Shown here piece after piece: positions 26,176-34,221 of a stretch of DNA of 64,000 bases. Origin of the DNA: Hydrogenophaga intermedia (GTDB lineage: Bacteria; Pseudomonadota; Gammaproteobacteria; Burkholderiales; Burkholderiaceae_C); assembly GCF_023715105.1 (NCBI RefSeq), contig NZ_JAMBNO010000019.1:1-64000 (forward strand), read 5' to 3'. The notes under the pieces are model-generated. The model searched no databases, was not told the DNA's origin, and was given only the letters and a program-made list of their open reading frames with translations. Position numbers and translations under genes: made by a program. Every line of letters starts with the position of its first letter. The stretch's first letter is position 1.

Positions 26176-27131
26176 ACGCCCGCACCGAACCCGCCGTGAT
26201 CGAAACTGCCCTGTTGCACGAGGTGAGCCATCAGCTCAGCAACGCCCACCTGGACGCGCTGGAGGAAGAGACGATCTTCATCCTGCGCGAAGTCGCCGCC
26301 GCCTTCGAGCGCCCGGCCCTGCTGTTCTCGGGCGGCAAGGATTCGCTGGTCATGCTCAAGTGCGCAGAAAAGGCCTTCGGGGTGGGCCGCCTGCCTTACC
26401 CGCTGCTGATGATCGACACCGGCCACAACTTCCCTGAAGTCACCGACTTCCGCGACCAACGAGCGAACGAGCTCGGCGCCGAACTGATCGTGCGCAGCGT
26501 CGAGGACTCGATGAAGCGCGGCACCGTGCGCCTGGCCCACCCGGGTGAAAGCCGCAACGTGCACCAGTCGGTGACGCTGCTTGAAGCGATCGAGGAGTTC
26601 CGCTTCGATGCGCTCATCGGCGGTGCACGACGCGACGAAGAGAAGGCCCGCGCCAAGGAACGCATCTTTTCGCACCGCGACAGCTTCGGCCAGTGGCAGC
26701 CCAAGGCCCAGCGCCCCGAGCTCTGGACGCTGTTCAACACCCGTCTGCAACCGGGCGAGCATTTCCGCGTGTTCCCCATCAGCAACTGGACCGAGCTCGA
26801 CGTCTGGCAGTACATCGCGCGCGAGAACATCGGCCTGCCTTCGATCTACTACACGCACCAGCGCAAGGTGGTGGACCGCCGCGGCCTGCTGGTGCCGGTG
26901 ACCGAACTCACGCCGCCGCGCGAGGGCGAACAGGTGCAGGTGCGCGACGTGCGCTTTCGCACCGTGGGCGACATCACCTGCACCTGCCCGGTGGAAAGCA
27001 CCGCCGCCACACCGCAGCAGATCGTGATCGAGACCCTGGCGGCCGAGGTCAGCGAGCGCGGCGCCACGCGCATGGACGACAAGACCAGCGACGCCTCGAT
27101 GGAAAAACGAAAGAAAGACGGGTATTTCTGA
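26172..27131 (+). CDS. cysD: Sulfate adenylyltransferase small subunit
   Basis: Catalytic subunit of ATP sulfurylase, 319 residues, forming APS from ATP and sulfate. The PP-loop motif SGGKDSLVM is clear, followed by LMIDTGHNFPEV and GGARRDEEKARAKERIFS. The C-terminus ends DGYF, as in other CysD proteins. It is coupled to cysH by ATGA overlap, and its stop shares one base with the cysN start (TGATG). The GTPase partner CysN activates it. Confidence 0.96.
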   Translation: MNARTEPAVIETALLHEVSHQLSNAHLDALEEETIFILREVAAAFERPALLFSGGKDSLVMLKCAEKAFGVGRLPYPLLMIDTGHNFPEVTDFRDQRANELGAELIVRSVEDSMKRGTVRLAHPGESRNVHQSVTLLEAIEEFRFDALIGGARRDEEKARAKERIFSHRDSFGQWQPKAQRPELWTLFNTRLQPGEHFRVFPISNWTELDVWQYIARENIGLPSIYYTHQRKVVDRRGLLVPVTELTPPREGEQVQVRDVRFRTVGDITCTCPVESTAATPQQIVIETLAAEVSERGATRMDDKTSDASMEKRKKDGYF

Positions 27132-28423
27132 TGAGCACCGCCACCCAGCAAGACACCCGCGCCGCGCTGCGCCTGATCACCTGCGGCAGCGTCGACGATG
27201 GCAAGAGCACGTTGATCGGCCGCCTGCTGGTCGACAGCAAGGCCGTGCTGCAGGACCACCTCGCCGGCGTTCAGCGCCAGGGCCAGACGGATCTCGCGTT
27301 GCTCACCGACGGTCTGTCCGCCGAGCGCGAGCAAGGCATCACCATCGACGTGGCCTACCGCTACTTCAGCACCGAGGCGCGCAAATTCATCATCGGCGAC
27401 GCGCCGGGCCACGAGCAGTACACGCGCAACATGGTCACCGCCGCCAGCAGCGCCGATGCCGCGGTGGTGCTGGTCGACGCGACCAAGCTCGACTGGGGAA
27501 ATTCCGCACTCAAGCTGCTGCCCCAGACGCGCCGCCACAGCCTGCTGCTCAAGCTGCTGCGCGTGCCCTCGGTGGTGTTTGCGGTGAACAAGCTCGACGC
27601 CGTGGAAGACGGCGCCCTGGCCTACGCCCATATCGGCGCTGCACTGCGCGCGTTCGCTGAGCAAGCGGGCATCGCCGTGGCCGCCGTGGTGCCGGTGTCG
27701 GCGCTCAAGGGCTGGAACGTGGTCGACGGCCCCGAGACCGCCGGTTGGTGCGGCTACCAGGGCCCCACGCTGCTCGAACTGCTGGAACACCTGCCCGTCA
27801 CCGAACCCGACGCTGACCTGCCGCTGGCCTTTCCCGTGCAATGGGTGGAGAAATTCTCGTCGTCGTCCGACACTTCGCAAGGCCGTCGCGTGTTCTGGGG
27901 CCGCGTGGCCGCGGGGGAACTGACGGTGGGCCAGCGCGTGCGCGTGGCCCCGAATGGTCAGACCGCCGTCGTTGCCCAGGTGCTCGACCATGTGCGCCAG
28001 CCCGGCGCGGTGAGCGCCGGCCACAGCGCGGGCATCGTGCTCGATCGCGAACTCGACGTCTCGCGTGGCGACTGGCTGCTGGCGGTGGACGAGGCCGGCG
28101 AGTCGCTCGCGCCTCAACGCGAGATCGCTGCCACCGTGGCCTGGCTCGACGACGAGCCTCTCGTGCCAGGACGCACCTACTGGGCGCTGCATGGCCACCG
28201 CTGGGTCAAGGCCCGCGTCAAGCGCATCGTGCACCAGCTCGACATCCACACCCTGGCCGAGCACGACGCCAGCGAACTGCCGCCCAACGCCATCGGCCAC
28301 CTGGAACTGGCCTTGCAGGAGCCCCTGGCGGTGCAGCCGTTCGCACGCTCGCGCGCCTTGGGTTCGCTCGTGCTGGTGGATACCGCCAGCCACCGCACGG
28401 CCGCTGCGGTGCTGGTGCGCTGA
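27131..28423 (+). CDS. cysN: Sulfate adenylyltransferase large subunit (GTPase)
   Basis: 430-residue GTP-binding subunit of ATP sulfurylase, homologous to elongation factor Tu. G1 is GSVDDGKST, G2 lies near REQGITIDVAYRYF, G3 is DAPGHEQY and G4 is NKLD. It lacks the fused CysC kinase domain, consistent with the APS-type reductase upstream. It is the last gene of tauE-cysI-DUF934-cysH-cysD-cysN, which is tightly spaced from cysI onward. The 110 bases after it lead to fdxA, which may have its own promoter. Confidence 0.95.
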   Translation: MSTATQQDTRAALRLITCGSVDDGKSTLIGRLLVDSKAVLQDHLAGVQRQGQTDLALLTDGLSAEREQGITIDVAYRYFSTEARKFIIGDAPGHEQYTRNMVTAASSADAAVVLVDATKLDWGNSALKLLPQTRRHSLLLKLLRVPSVVFAVNKLDAVEDGALAYAHIGAALRAFAEQAGIAVAAVVPVSALKGWNVVDGPETAGWCGYQGPTLLELLEHLPVTEPDADLPLAFPVQWVEKFSSSSDTSQGRRVFWGRVAAGELTVGQRVRVAPNGQTAVVAQVLDHVRQPGAVSAGHSAGIVLDRELDVSRGDWLLAVDEAGESLAPQREIAATVAWLDDEPLVPGRTYWALHGHRWVKARVKRIVHQLDIHTLAEHDASELPPNAIGHLELALQEPLAVQPFARSRALGSLVLVDTASHRTAAAVLVR

Positions 28424-28533
28424 GCATTCCGCACCCTGCCCCGTACAGACCGGACCGCCAGCAAGGGTTTGCCCGGGGCCGTCATGCCCCGGCACCGTAA
28501 AATCGCCGTTTTCCGACCTCCCGCCCCGCCACC

Positions 28534-28863
28534 ATGACCCACGTCGTCACCGAAGCCTGCATCCGCTGCAAATACACCGACTGCGTCGATGTCTGCCCCG
28601 TGGACTGCTTTCGCGAAGGTCCGAACTTCCTCACCATCGACCCCGACGAGTGCATCGATTGCGCGGTGTGCATTCCCGAATGCCCGGTGAGCGCCATCTA
28701 CGCGGAAGAAGACCTGCCCAAGGACCAGCTGCACATGACCGAGCTCAACGCCGAGCTGGCCAGACTGCCCGGCTGGAAGAGCATCACCAAGCGCAAGGCG
28801 CCCTTGCCCGACGCCGACGACTGGAAAGACAAGACCGGCAAGCTCGGCGAGCTGATCCGCTGA
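28534..28863 (+). CDS. fdxA: 7Fe ferredoxin FdxA
   Basis: 109-residue ferredoxin with one [3Fe-4S] and one [4Fe-4S] cluster. The N-terminal cysteines are spaced as [17 protein letters not shown] and the second set as [12 protein letters not shown], the pattern of Azotobacter-type FdxA. The C-terminal 45-residue extension ([16 protein letters not shown]) is also typical. It is followed after 4 bases by a ferredoxin reductase gene, so the two form an NADPH-to-ferredoxin pair, a likely electron source for the neighbouring sulfite reductase. Confidence 0.94.
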   Translation: MTHVVTEACIRCKYTDCVDVCPVDCFREGPNFLTIDPDECIDCAVCIPECPVSAIYAEEDLPKDQLHMTELNAELARLPGWKSITKRKAPLPDADDWKDKTGKLGELIR

Positions 28864-28867
28864 GTCG

Positions 28868-29920
28868 ATGACCGCACCTGCGCCGATCGAGACCGATGCG
28901 CTGGTCATCGGCGCCGGCCCCGTCGGGCTGTGGCAGGTGTTCCAGCTCGGCCTGCAGGACATCCGCTGCCACGTCGTAGATGCCCTGCCGCACGCCGGCG
29001 GCCAGCCCGGCGAGCTCTATCCCGACAAACCCATCTACGACATACCGGGCATCCCGGTATGCACCGGCCGCGAGCTCGTGCAACGCCTGCAGGAGCAGGT
29101 TCGCCCATTTGCACCGGCGATGCACCTCGGACAAGCAGTGACCACCCTGCGAAGGGAGGTCGATGGCCGCTGGGCATTGCAGACCAGCGCCGGACAAGCC
29201 TTTGTTGCCCGCACGGTGTTTGTCGCCGCCGGCGTCGGCGCGTTCCAGCCCAAGCGGCTCAAGCTCGACGGCATCGAGGCCTTCGAGCCGGGACAGGTGC
29301 AGCACCGGCTCGACGACCCCCTGGCGTTCGCAGGGCAACGCGTGCTCGTGCACGGCGGCGACGACCTCGCCATCGACTGGGCGTTGCGCCTGCTCGACAG
29401 TGCCACGCCACCTGCGCACCTGAGCCTGCTGCACCGCCGAGACGTGCTGCAATCCGACGACACCTTGGCCCTGCAGCGCGTGCGCGCCGCCATCGACGAC
29501 GGACGCATCGAACTCGTCGTCGGCCAACCCGTGGGCCTGCGCAGCGAGGGTTCCCGCCTCACCGCCCTGGACATGCTCGACCCGCAAGGCAACGCCACCG
29601 CACTGCATGTGGACCATGTGCTGGTGGCACTCGGCCTGTCGCCCAGGCTCGGCCCCATCGCCGACTGGGGACTTGCCATGGATCGAAAGCAGCTGGTGGT
29701 CAACCCTGCAAGCAGCGAGACCAGCGAGGCGGGCCTGTTCGCCGTGGGCGACATCAACACCTACCCGGGCAAGAAGAAGCTCATCCTCTGCGGTTTCCAT
29801 GAGGCGACGCTGGCAGCCTTCGCCGCGGCCGCGCTGCTGCGACCGGACGAACGCGTGCCCCTGCAATACACCACCACCAGCCCGCGCTTGCACCGCCTGC
29901 TGGGTGTGGCACCGCGATGA
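28868..29920 (+). CDS. Ferredoxin--NADP reductase, thioredoxin-reductase-like type
   Basis: 350-residue flavoprotein. FAD site is ALVIGAGPVGLWQVFQLG, NADP site region is RVLVHGGDDLAIDWALRLL, and the C-terminal FAD motif is GLFAVGDINTYPGKKKLILCGFHEATLAA. It has no redox CxxC of true thioredoxin reductase, and AGGQPGELYPDKPIYDIPG is typical of the TrxR-like ferredoxin reductase (YumC type). It is paired with fdxA (4-base gap). In the NADP site the usual GGGDSA reads GGDDLA, a small departure. Confidence 0.9.
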   Translation: MTAPAPIETDALVIGAGPVGLWQVFQLGLQDIRCHVVDALPHAGGQPGELYPDKPIYDIPGIPVCTGRELVQRLQEQVRPFAPAMHLGQAVTTLRREVDGRWALQTSAGQAFVARTVFVAAGVGAFQPKRLKLDGIEAFEPGQVQHRLDDPLAFAGQRVLVHGGDDLAIDWALRLLDSATPPAHLSLLHRRDVLQSDDTLALQRVRAAIDDGRIELVVGQPVGLRSEGSRLTALDMLDPQGNATALHVDHVLVALGLSPRLGPIADWGLAMDRKQLVVNPASSETSEAGLFAVGDINTYPGKKKLILCGFHEATLAAFAAAALLRPDERVPLQYTTTSPRLHRLLGVAPR

Positions 29921-29954
29921 AGTTGCGCCCTTTTTCGCGCCCACCGACCCGACG

Positions 29955-29984
29955 TTCGAAATCGGTCCAAAACGACGCTATAAT
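29955..29984 (+). promoter_or_regulatory. Promoter of tRNA-Asn
   Basis: A perfect -10 box TATAAT at 29979-29984 is preceded by TTCGAA at 29955-29960 with an 18-base spacer. The -10 box is 10 bases before the mature tRNA start, so transcription would begin near the tRNA 5' end. Confidence 0.75.
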
Positions 29985-29994
29985 TTGAGGCTGT

Positions 29995-30070
29995 TCCCTG
30001 ATAGCTCAGTCGGTAGAGCGACGGACTGTTAATCCGCAGGTCCCTGGTTCGAGTCCAGGTCGGGGAGCCA
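29995..30070 (+). tRNA. tRNA-Asn (anticodon GTT)
   Basis: 76-nt cloverleaf with encoded CCA at 30068-30070. The 7-bp acceptor stem pairs TCCCTGA with TCGGGGA. The D arm has GCTCAGTCGGTAGAGC, the anticodon GTT is at 30028-30030 in the loop CTGTTAA, and the T arm has GGTTCGAGTCC. All parts match bacterial tRNA-Asn. It is the boundary between core genes and the accessory region to its right, a common integration site, though no second copy of its 3' end was found in the window. Confidence 0.97.
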
Positions 30071-30081
30071 AGTAAATCAAG

Positions 30082-30112
30082 AGTCAGCAGGTTAGCGCCT
30101 GCTGACTTTTTT
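30082..30112 (+). terminator. Terminator of tRNA-Asn
   Basis: Perfect 10-bp stem AGTCAGCAGG / CCTGCTGACT with a TTAGCG loop and a run of T. It lies 11 bases after the encoded CCA. Confidence 0.9.
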
Positions 30113-30329
30113 GCTTTCTGGATCTCCCGTGTCCGACACGTGTCCGAAATTCTTCGCGGACACATGCATGTGTCCGGATCGCAACAGCCTGGCGTTGCCC
30201 AGACGGCATCGACTACGTCGAGGAGCTCGGTGACATACCTCTGTGGGCTAGATTTGTCAGCGAATCCAGCATGACCGAGGCGCCCGCAGCGCCCTACAGT
30301 TGCCAACATGCCTCCACCGGGAGATTGCC

Positions 30330-30557
30330 GTGCAACAGACCTCCGCCCCACCCCCGGAAACACAGGATCAAATATCGACCGTGTTTCTGCGCATGCCATC
30401 CGTCATACAGATGACGGGCTTGGGTCGATCGACGATCTACAGGCTCATCGCCCAACAACAGTTCCCCTGCCCCGTTCGTCTCGGTGTGCGCGCAGTGGCC
30501 TGGCGCCGCAGCGAACTGGATCTATGGAGCCAGTCACGTCCAGCGACATCGCACTGA
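30330..30557 (+). CDS. AlpA-family HTH regulator
   Basis: Small MerR-like helix-turn-helix protein of the AlpA (prophage CP4-57 regulatory) family, 75 residues. The core reads FLRMPSVIQMTGLGRSTIYRLIAQQQFP, then PVRLGVRAVAWRRSELDLW, matching AlpA. Members activate excision of integrated elements. Start chosen: GTG at 30330 with GGGAG 6 bases upstream; a TTG at 30300 is possible. It lies about 260 bases after tRNA-Asn, where an integrase would be expected, but none is present, so it may be the relic of an integrated element. The 217 bases before it show no gene. Confidence 0.75.
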   Translation: MQQTSAPPPETQDQISTVFLRMPSVIQMTGLGRSTIYRLIAQQQFPCPVRLGVRAVAWRRSELDLWSQSRPATSH

Positions 30558-30716
30558 AACGGACAGGCACTCCATCGGGACCACTCGGAGAGGATAGTCA
30601 GGCATTCGAGTCCTCAAGCTTTTGAAGTTTGATTGCCTGCTCAATGAGTCCGAGCCCCTTCGAGTCGCCGACTTCAGGGTCAAAATACATTCTTCGTAGC
30701 CTATCGAGGAGCGCAA

Positions 30717-30962
30717 GTGCGCCCTCAAGGCCCACAAGCGCGCAGCACCATCCCGGTCGATCGCCAGGACCTCGTGCTCGTTATGGTCGATGTGGAGTGC
30801 ATGAAACACCTTGAACCTACAGGCGTGGAAAACGGAGCCGTGTCCGAGCTGCTGGATCTAGTGGGGTTGTACCAGGGCTTGCCGCTGGACGAGGACTGCA
30901 AACGCATGCTTCTTCTGGCATCACTGGTGAAACCTTTGAATCGGTACGCGCGAGAGGACTGA
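30717..30962 (+). CDS. Small protein upstream of CoiA-like gene
   Basis: 81 residues from a GTG at 30717 that has GAGGAG five bases upstream. The C-terminal two thirds look like a folded helical protein (QDLVLVMVDVECMKHLEP, SELLDLVGLYQGLPLDEDCKRMLLLASLVKPLNRY); the first 12 residues are less protein-like. It stops 7 bases before the CoiA-like ATG, so the two are probably co-translated. No family was recognised. Confidence 0.5.
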   Translation: MRPQGPQARSTIPVDRQDLVLVMVDVECMKHLEPTGVENGAVSELLDLVGLYQGLPLDEDCKRMLLLASLVKPLNRYARED

Positions 30963-30969
30963 GCAACCC

Positions 30970-32145
30970 ATGTCCAGCATCCTGATCATGGCGTTTGATG
31001 CCAGCGGAGCCATACGCTTCGTCGGCGATGTCTTACGAGGGGCTGCGTGCGGATGTTTCTGCCCCATGTGCAAGAGCCCGCTGGTGGCCAAACAGGGGAA
31101 AGAGAATGAATGGCACTTCTCACACGAGGCCTCACAGGAGCGCCCCGAGTGCGAAGCCGGTGCGGAGAACCTCGCCAGAAGCCTGGGCATCGAATTTGCA
31201 CGCGAGTTGGCTGAGCGTGGGTCGCTGGTGTTGCCCGAATACAGGACCTCGGCAGGCGTTATCTCGGCGTGGCTGGACCGCTCACAAGCCGTAGAGTGGA
31301 ACGCTCAAATTTCAGGCCCTCTCGCATGGAGAGAGCATCCCCCGAAGTCCAAGGTGGTGGCCACCGGTGCGCTGGACACGGGTGCTGCCTTTGCGCTGTT
31401 CGTCCAGGTGGGCGACGCGGGCGCGCCTCAGGTCGACGACCTGCCTGAGCACTGCGCGTACGGCTCACTGGTGGTCTCAGCCGCATGGCCACCAGGCACT
31501 CGCACGCGCGAGGACGCCATGGCCATTCTCAAGCAGACAGTGAGCTTTCGCTGGGGGTACCACCCCGACACGCTGGGTCTTCGGGCCGCCGCACAAGCCG
31601 CCATAGAGGCCGAAGAGAGTGCCGTGCGACAGCGCACCGAGGCATTGCTGCGCGAACGCGCCAACGCAGCGGGGAGACGATGGGCTGAAATCGGCAAACG
31701 TCTGGAGCGACCTTACGATGCCCCCCCTGTACTGCGTGATGTAGCGCTACAGGCGTCCCCAGCGCCGAAACCTACTGCAAGCACCCCGCCCAGTGGAACC
31801 CGTTTCCCCGCCTATCCAGGCCACGCGCTGGGATGCAACTTCCAGTTCTTCCGGCTGGGGGCAGATGAGGCGTGGGTGTTCTATCCGATGGATGTCGCCT
31901 TCATCAACGAGCACGTGAAGATGGCTAACGCCGCACAGCCGCTGCCAACCAAGCTCTGGGCGATTGCGCCAGTGGGCGGCCCACGCGAAGGGTGGGATGA
32001 GTGCTTTCCGCCCAGCGTTGGCTCTGCCGATGCCGAACACGGCATCTACTGGGTGCGTGACCACATCACGGCGGTGACCTTCCTCAGTCCCCGCTCCAAA
32101 GGGACCCACACGGCCAACGATCCAGCGGAGTTCTCGAACAAATAG
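30970..32145 (+). CDS. CoiA-like zinc-binding protein
   Basis: 391 residues. The N-terminus resembles the CoiA competence-protein family: a CFCPMCKSPL zinc-finger half, then KGENEWHFSHEA (the HFxH motif), a layout shared by CoiA-like proteins with a restriction-like nuclease region after the finger. Residues 75-200 show alternating strands (LVLPEYRT, VISAWLDRS, VEWNAQISG) that may correspond to that nuclease fold, although the catalytic residues could not be fixed. Residues about 215-250 form an Ala/Glu-rich helix; the C-terminal third is unique. There is no competence operon nearby, so a role in recombination, DNA processing or defence is possible. Confidence 0.6.
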   Translation: MSSILIMAFDASGAIRFVGDVLRGAACGCFCPMCKSPLVAKQGKENEWHFSHEASQERPECEAGAENLARSLGIEFARELAERGSLVLPEYRTSAGVISAWLDRSQAVEWNAQISGPLAWREHPPKSKVVATGALDTGAAFALFVQVGDAGAPQVDDLPEHCAYGSLVVSAAWPPGTRTREDAMAILKQTVSFRWGYHPDTLGLRAAAQAAIEAEESAVRQRTEALLRERANAAGRRWAEIGKRLERPYDAPPVLRDVALQASPAPKPTASTPPSGTRFPAYPGHALGCNFQFFRLGADEAWVFYPMDVAFINEHVKMANAAQPLPTKLWAIAPVGGPREGWDECFPPSVGSADAEHGIYWVRDHITAVTFLSPRSKGTHTANDPAEFSNK

Positions 32146-32161
32146 CACAGGAAACCTGCGG

Positions 32162-32467
32162 TCAAACCGAAACAGCAAGCTTAAGAACCACCCCGATCAC
32201 GAACAGCGAGGCAGCGATACGACCCCAGCGCCAGGTGGTGAACCAGTAACGGTGATTGACCCATACCGCGCGGTGGATCCGCTCTGCCGAAACCAGGAGC
32301 GCTATCGCAACGACCATGGGGCCGACGATCCCGACGGGAGTATCAATCTGGTTCAACAGGAATACCCAGAACAGCGGCCAGCCCACCGCATCGATGGCCG
32401 CGAGCCATCGTCGACCCGTCCAGTGCGGTGCATTGGCCCGGGGTTCACGCGCAACGAGCAGCCACAT
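32162..32467 (-). CDS. Small inner-membrane protein
   Basis: 101-residue protein with three hydrophobic segments: about 27-41 (DAVGWPLFWVFLLNQ), 44-63 (PVGIVGPMVVAIALLVSAER) and 82-100 (GRIAASLFVIGVVLKLAV). The ATG at 32467 has AGGAGG five bases upstream, a very good ribosome site, which is the main evidence that it is real. It is convergent with the CoiA-like gene, leaving 16 bases between stops. No family name was recognised. Confidence 0.65.
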   Translation of the reverse strand: MWLLVAREPRANAPHWTGRRWLAAIDAVGWPLFWVFLLNQIDTPVGIVGPMVVAIALLVSAERIHRAVWVNHRYWFTTWRWGRIAASLFVIGVVLKLAVSV

Positions 32468-33213
32468 AACAACCTCCTGTCATTTCTTGCGTCACTGACC
32501 CAGTCCGTTTCCCTCCTCGTCCGTTCAGCCCACGGCAATGACCAGAATGGAAAGGCATCCGAGAAACGCTCAAACATTGCCACATGGAAACCGGTGATTG
32601 AATCCACACGGCAAACAACCGTAAAAGATGTTTCATCGCTCGCGGGTTCATGGCCAGCCCAGTGATCCACCAAATCGTGTCGTCTGATCCCCAAGGAACA
32701 CTACCCCAATTTCCGAGGGAGCTGGATTAGGAGTCCGTCCCTCGATCATCGAGTCTGTTCAGGTGTGCACCCTGCCCCGCATTCGTCGGTCGCCGTGCGA
32801 CACCGAAAGCGCTGGGTCAAGGCGCGAAAGCCTGGGCACCGTGGAATAAATGGAAGGGGCCCACCAGAGTGAAACGGCGGTGGGAAGGTGGCTGTTTATG
32901 CCGCGAAAGGCCTTGGCGAATGCGCCAGCAGCGCTATGGTTCGCAAGTCGGCGAGCGGCGAATTTCTTGGGGCGGCATCATGTGGAGACAATCGGAAGGA
33001 CCATCCAAAAATTGGGAACGCAACTCCATGAGTCTCGGTTCGTGAAACCCCGAGTGCCATCAATTCGTTCCAAGAAGCTCCGACGGACGGAAACGACTTG
33101 AAACCAATGAGACACGCGCGATACCCGCGCCATCTAGACAGGATTTCGCAGCTCCCAGCTAAATGGATGCAGTCAGCGAACTGCCGTTGCTGGCACTGCC
33201 GGAGCCGCTCCAT
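32468..33213. other. Long non-coding stretch
   Basis: About 745 bases lie between the small membrane gene and the LysR gene. An 83-codon frame at 32850-33101 has no convincing ribosome site or protein character. The last part should hold the promoters of the LysR gene. No other structure was seen. Confidence 0.5.
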
Positions 33214-34221
33214 ATGCTGGATCGTGATCAGTTGGAAACGTTTGCCACTGTGGTCGAGCAGCAAAGCTTCGACCGCGCGGCGAGCGTGCTCAGCATCACA
33301 AGGGGCGCTGTCTCCCAGCGCATCAAAGCGCTGGAGGAATCGCTGTCCACCGTGCTGGTCAAGCGCGAACGGCCGGTGGCGGCCACGCATGCCGGTGAAG
33401 TGCTGCTGCGCCATGTGAAGGCGCTTCGCATCCTTGAAGGGTCGGCCCTCCAAGAACTTGCGCCAACCGCCAAACCACACGCCCCCGTGTCCCTGGCAAT
33501 TGCGGTGAATGCCGATTCCCTGGCCACCTGGTTTCCTGAAGTGCTCAAGGAGTTGCTGATGGGGCAGCTGGTGGCCCTGGAGGTGATCACAGACGATCAG
33601 GACCACACCTCTGCCCTGCTGGCTCGTGGCGATGTGATCGGCTGCATTTCGACATCTGCCAAACCCGCCGATGGCTTCTTGGCCGAATGCCTGGGCGCCA
33701 TGGAATACCGCTGCTATGCGACGCCCGCCTTCGCTACCACGAACTTTCCAAACGGGCTCACGGTGCCAGCAGTGCTGTCAACACCGGCGGTGTTGTTCAA
33801 CCGCAAGGACTCGCTGCACGACGACTTCCTGAAAAGGCATTTTGGGTTTGCGGTTGAGCGGTACGCCAGACACTACCTGCCCTCGCCCGTCGCCTTGCTC
33901 GAAGGGGTTGCCATGGGAGCTGGCTACGGCCTGATTCCCAGCTGGCAGGCGGCTCCCTTGGTGGAAGCGGGACAGCTCGTGGACGTCTGCCCCGATGAGC
34001 GAGAGATGGTGGACCTGTTCTGGCACCACTGGGACCTCGAACCACCAATGGCCAGTGACATCACTGCCCTGATCGTCAAGGTGGCCAGAAACAGTCTGGA
34101 GCCTTCGGTCGGGTTCGAGCCATCAACGGCGCAGACTGGACCATCGCCGAGCCCACCCTCCGGCCACAAAGCGGAGCCACAGGGCGGTGCCAGCGGACAA
34201 GAAGCATCCGAGCAGCAGTGA
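33214..34221 (+). CDS. LysR-type regulator, ArgP/IciA-like
   Basis: LysR regulator of the ArgP subgroup, which in other bacteria activates the arginine/lysine exporter gene. The HTH reads MLDRDQLETFATVVEQQSFDRAA then LSITRGAVSQRIKALEESL, a close ArgP match. About 300 residues of family sequence end near VKVARNSLEPS; then an unusual 35-residue Ser/Pro/Gly-rich tail follows, which overlaps the end of the convergent transporter gene by 99 bases. The ATG at 33214 was chosen because the family begins there; an upstream in-frame ATG at 33163 is possible. No argO-like exporter is adjacent. Confidence 0.85.
   Translation: MLDRDQLETFATVVEQQSFDRAASVLSITRGAVSQRIKALEESLSTVLVKRERPVAATHAGEVLLRHVKALRILEGSALQELAPTAKPHAPVSLAIAVNADSLATWFPEVLKELLMGQLVALEVITDDQDHTSALLARGDVIGCISTSAKPADGFLAECLGAMEYRCYATPAFATTNFPNGLTVPAVLSTPAVLFNRKDSLHDDFLKRHFGFAVERYARHYLPSPVALLEGVAMGAGYGLIPSWQAAPLVEAGQLVDVCPDEREMVDLFWHHWDLEPPMASDITALIVKVARNSLEPSVGFEPSTAQTGPSPSPPSGHKAEPQGGASGQEASEQQ

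Noticed and set aside
26849..28495. 548-codon open frame on the minus strand
   Set aside because: Antisense to cysD and cysN, which have all expected motifs; the antisense protein shows no fold-like pattern.
29995..30070. att site duplicate of tRNA-Asn
   Set aside because: The 3' end of the tRNA was looked for further right by eye and not found; only the tRNA copy is reported.
32850..33101. Small plus-strand frame in the gap before the LysR gene
   Set aside because: No ribosome site, basic random-like composition and no coupling with neighbours.
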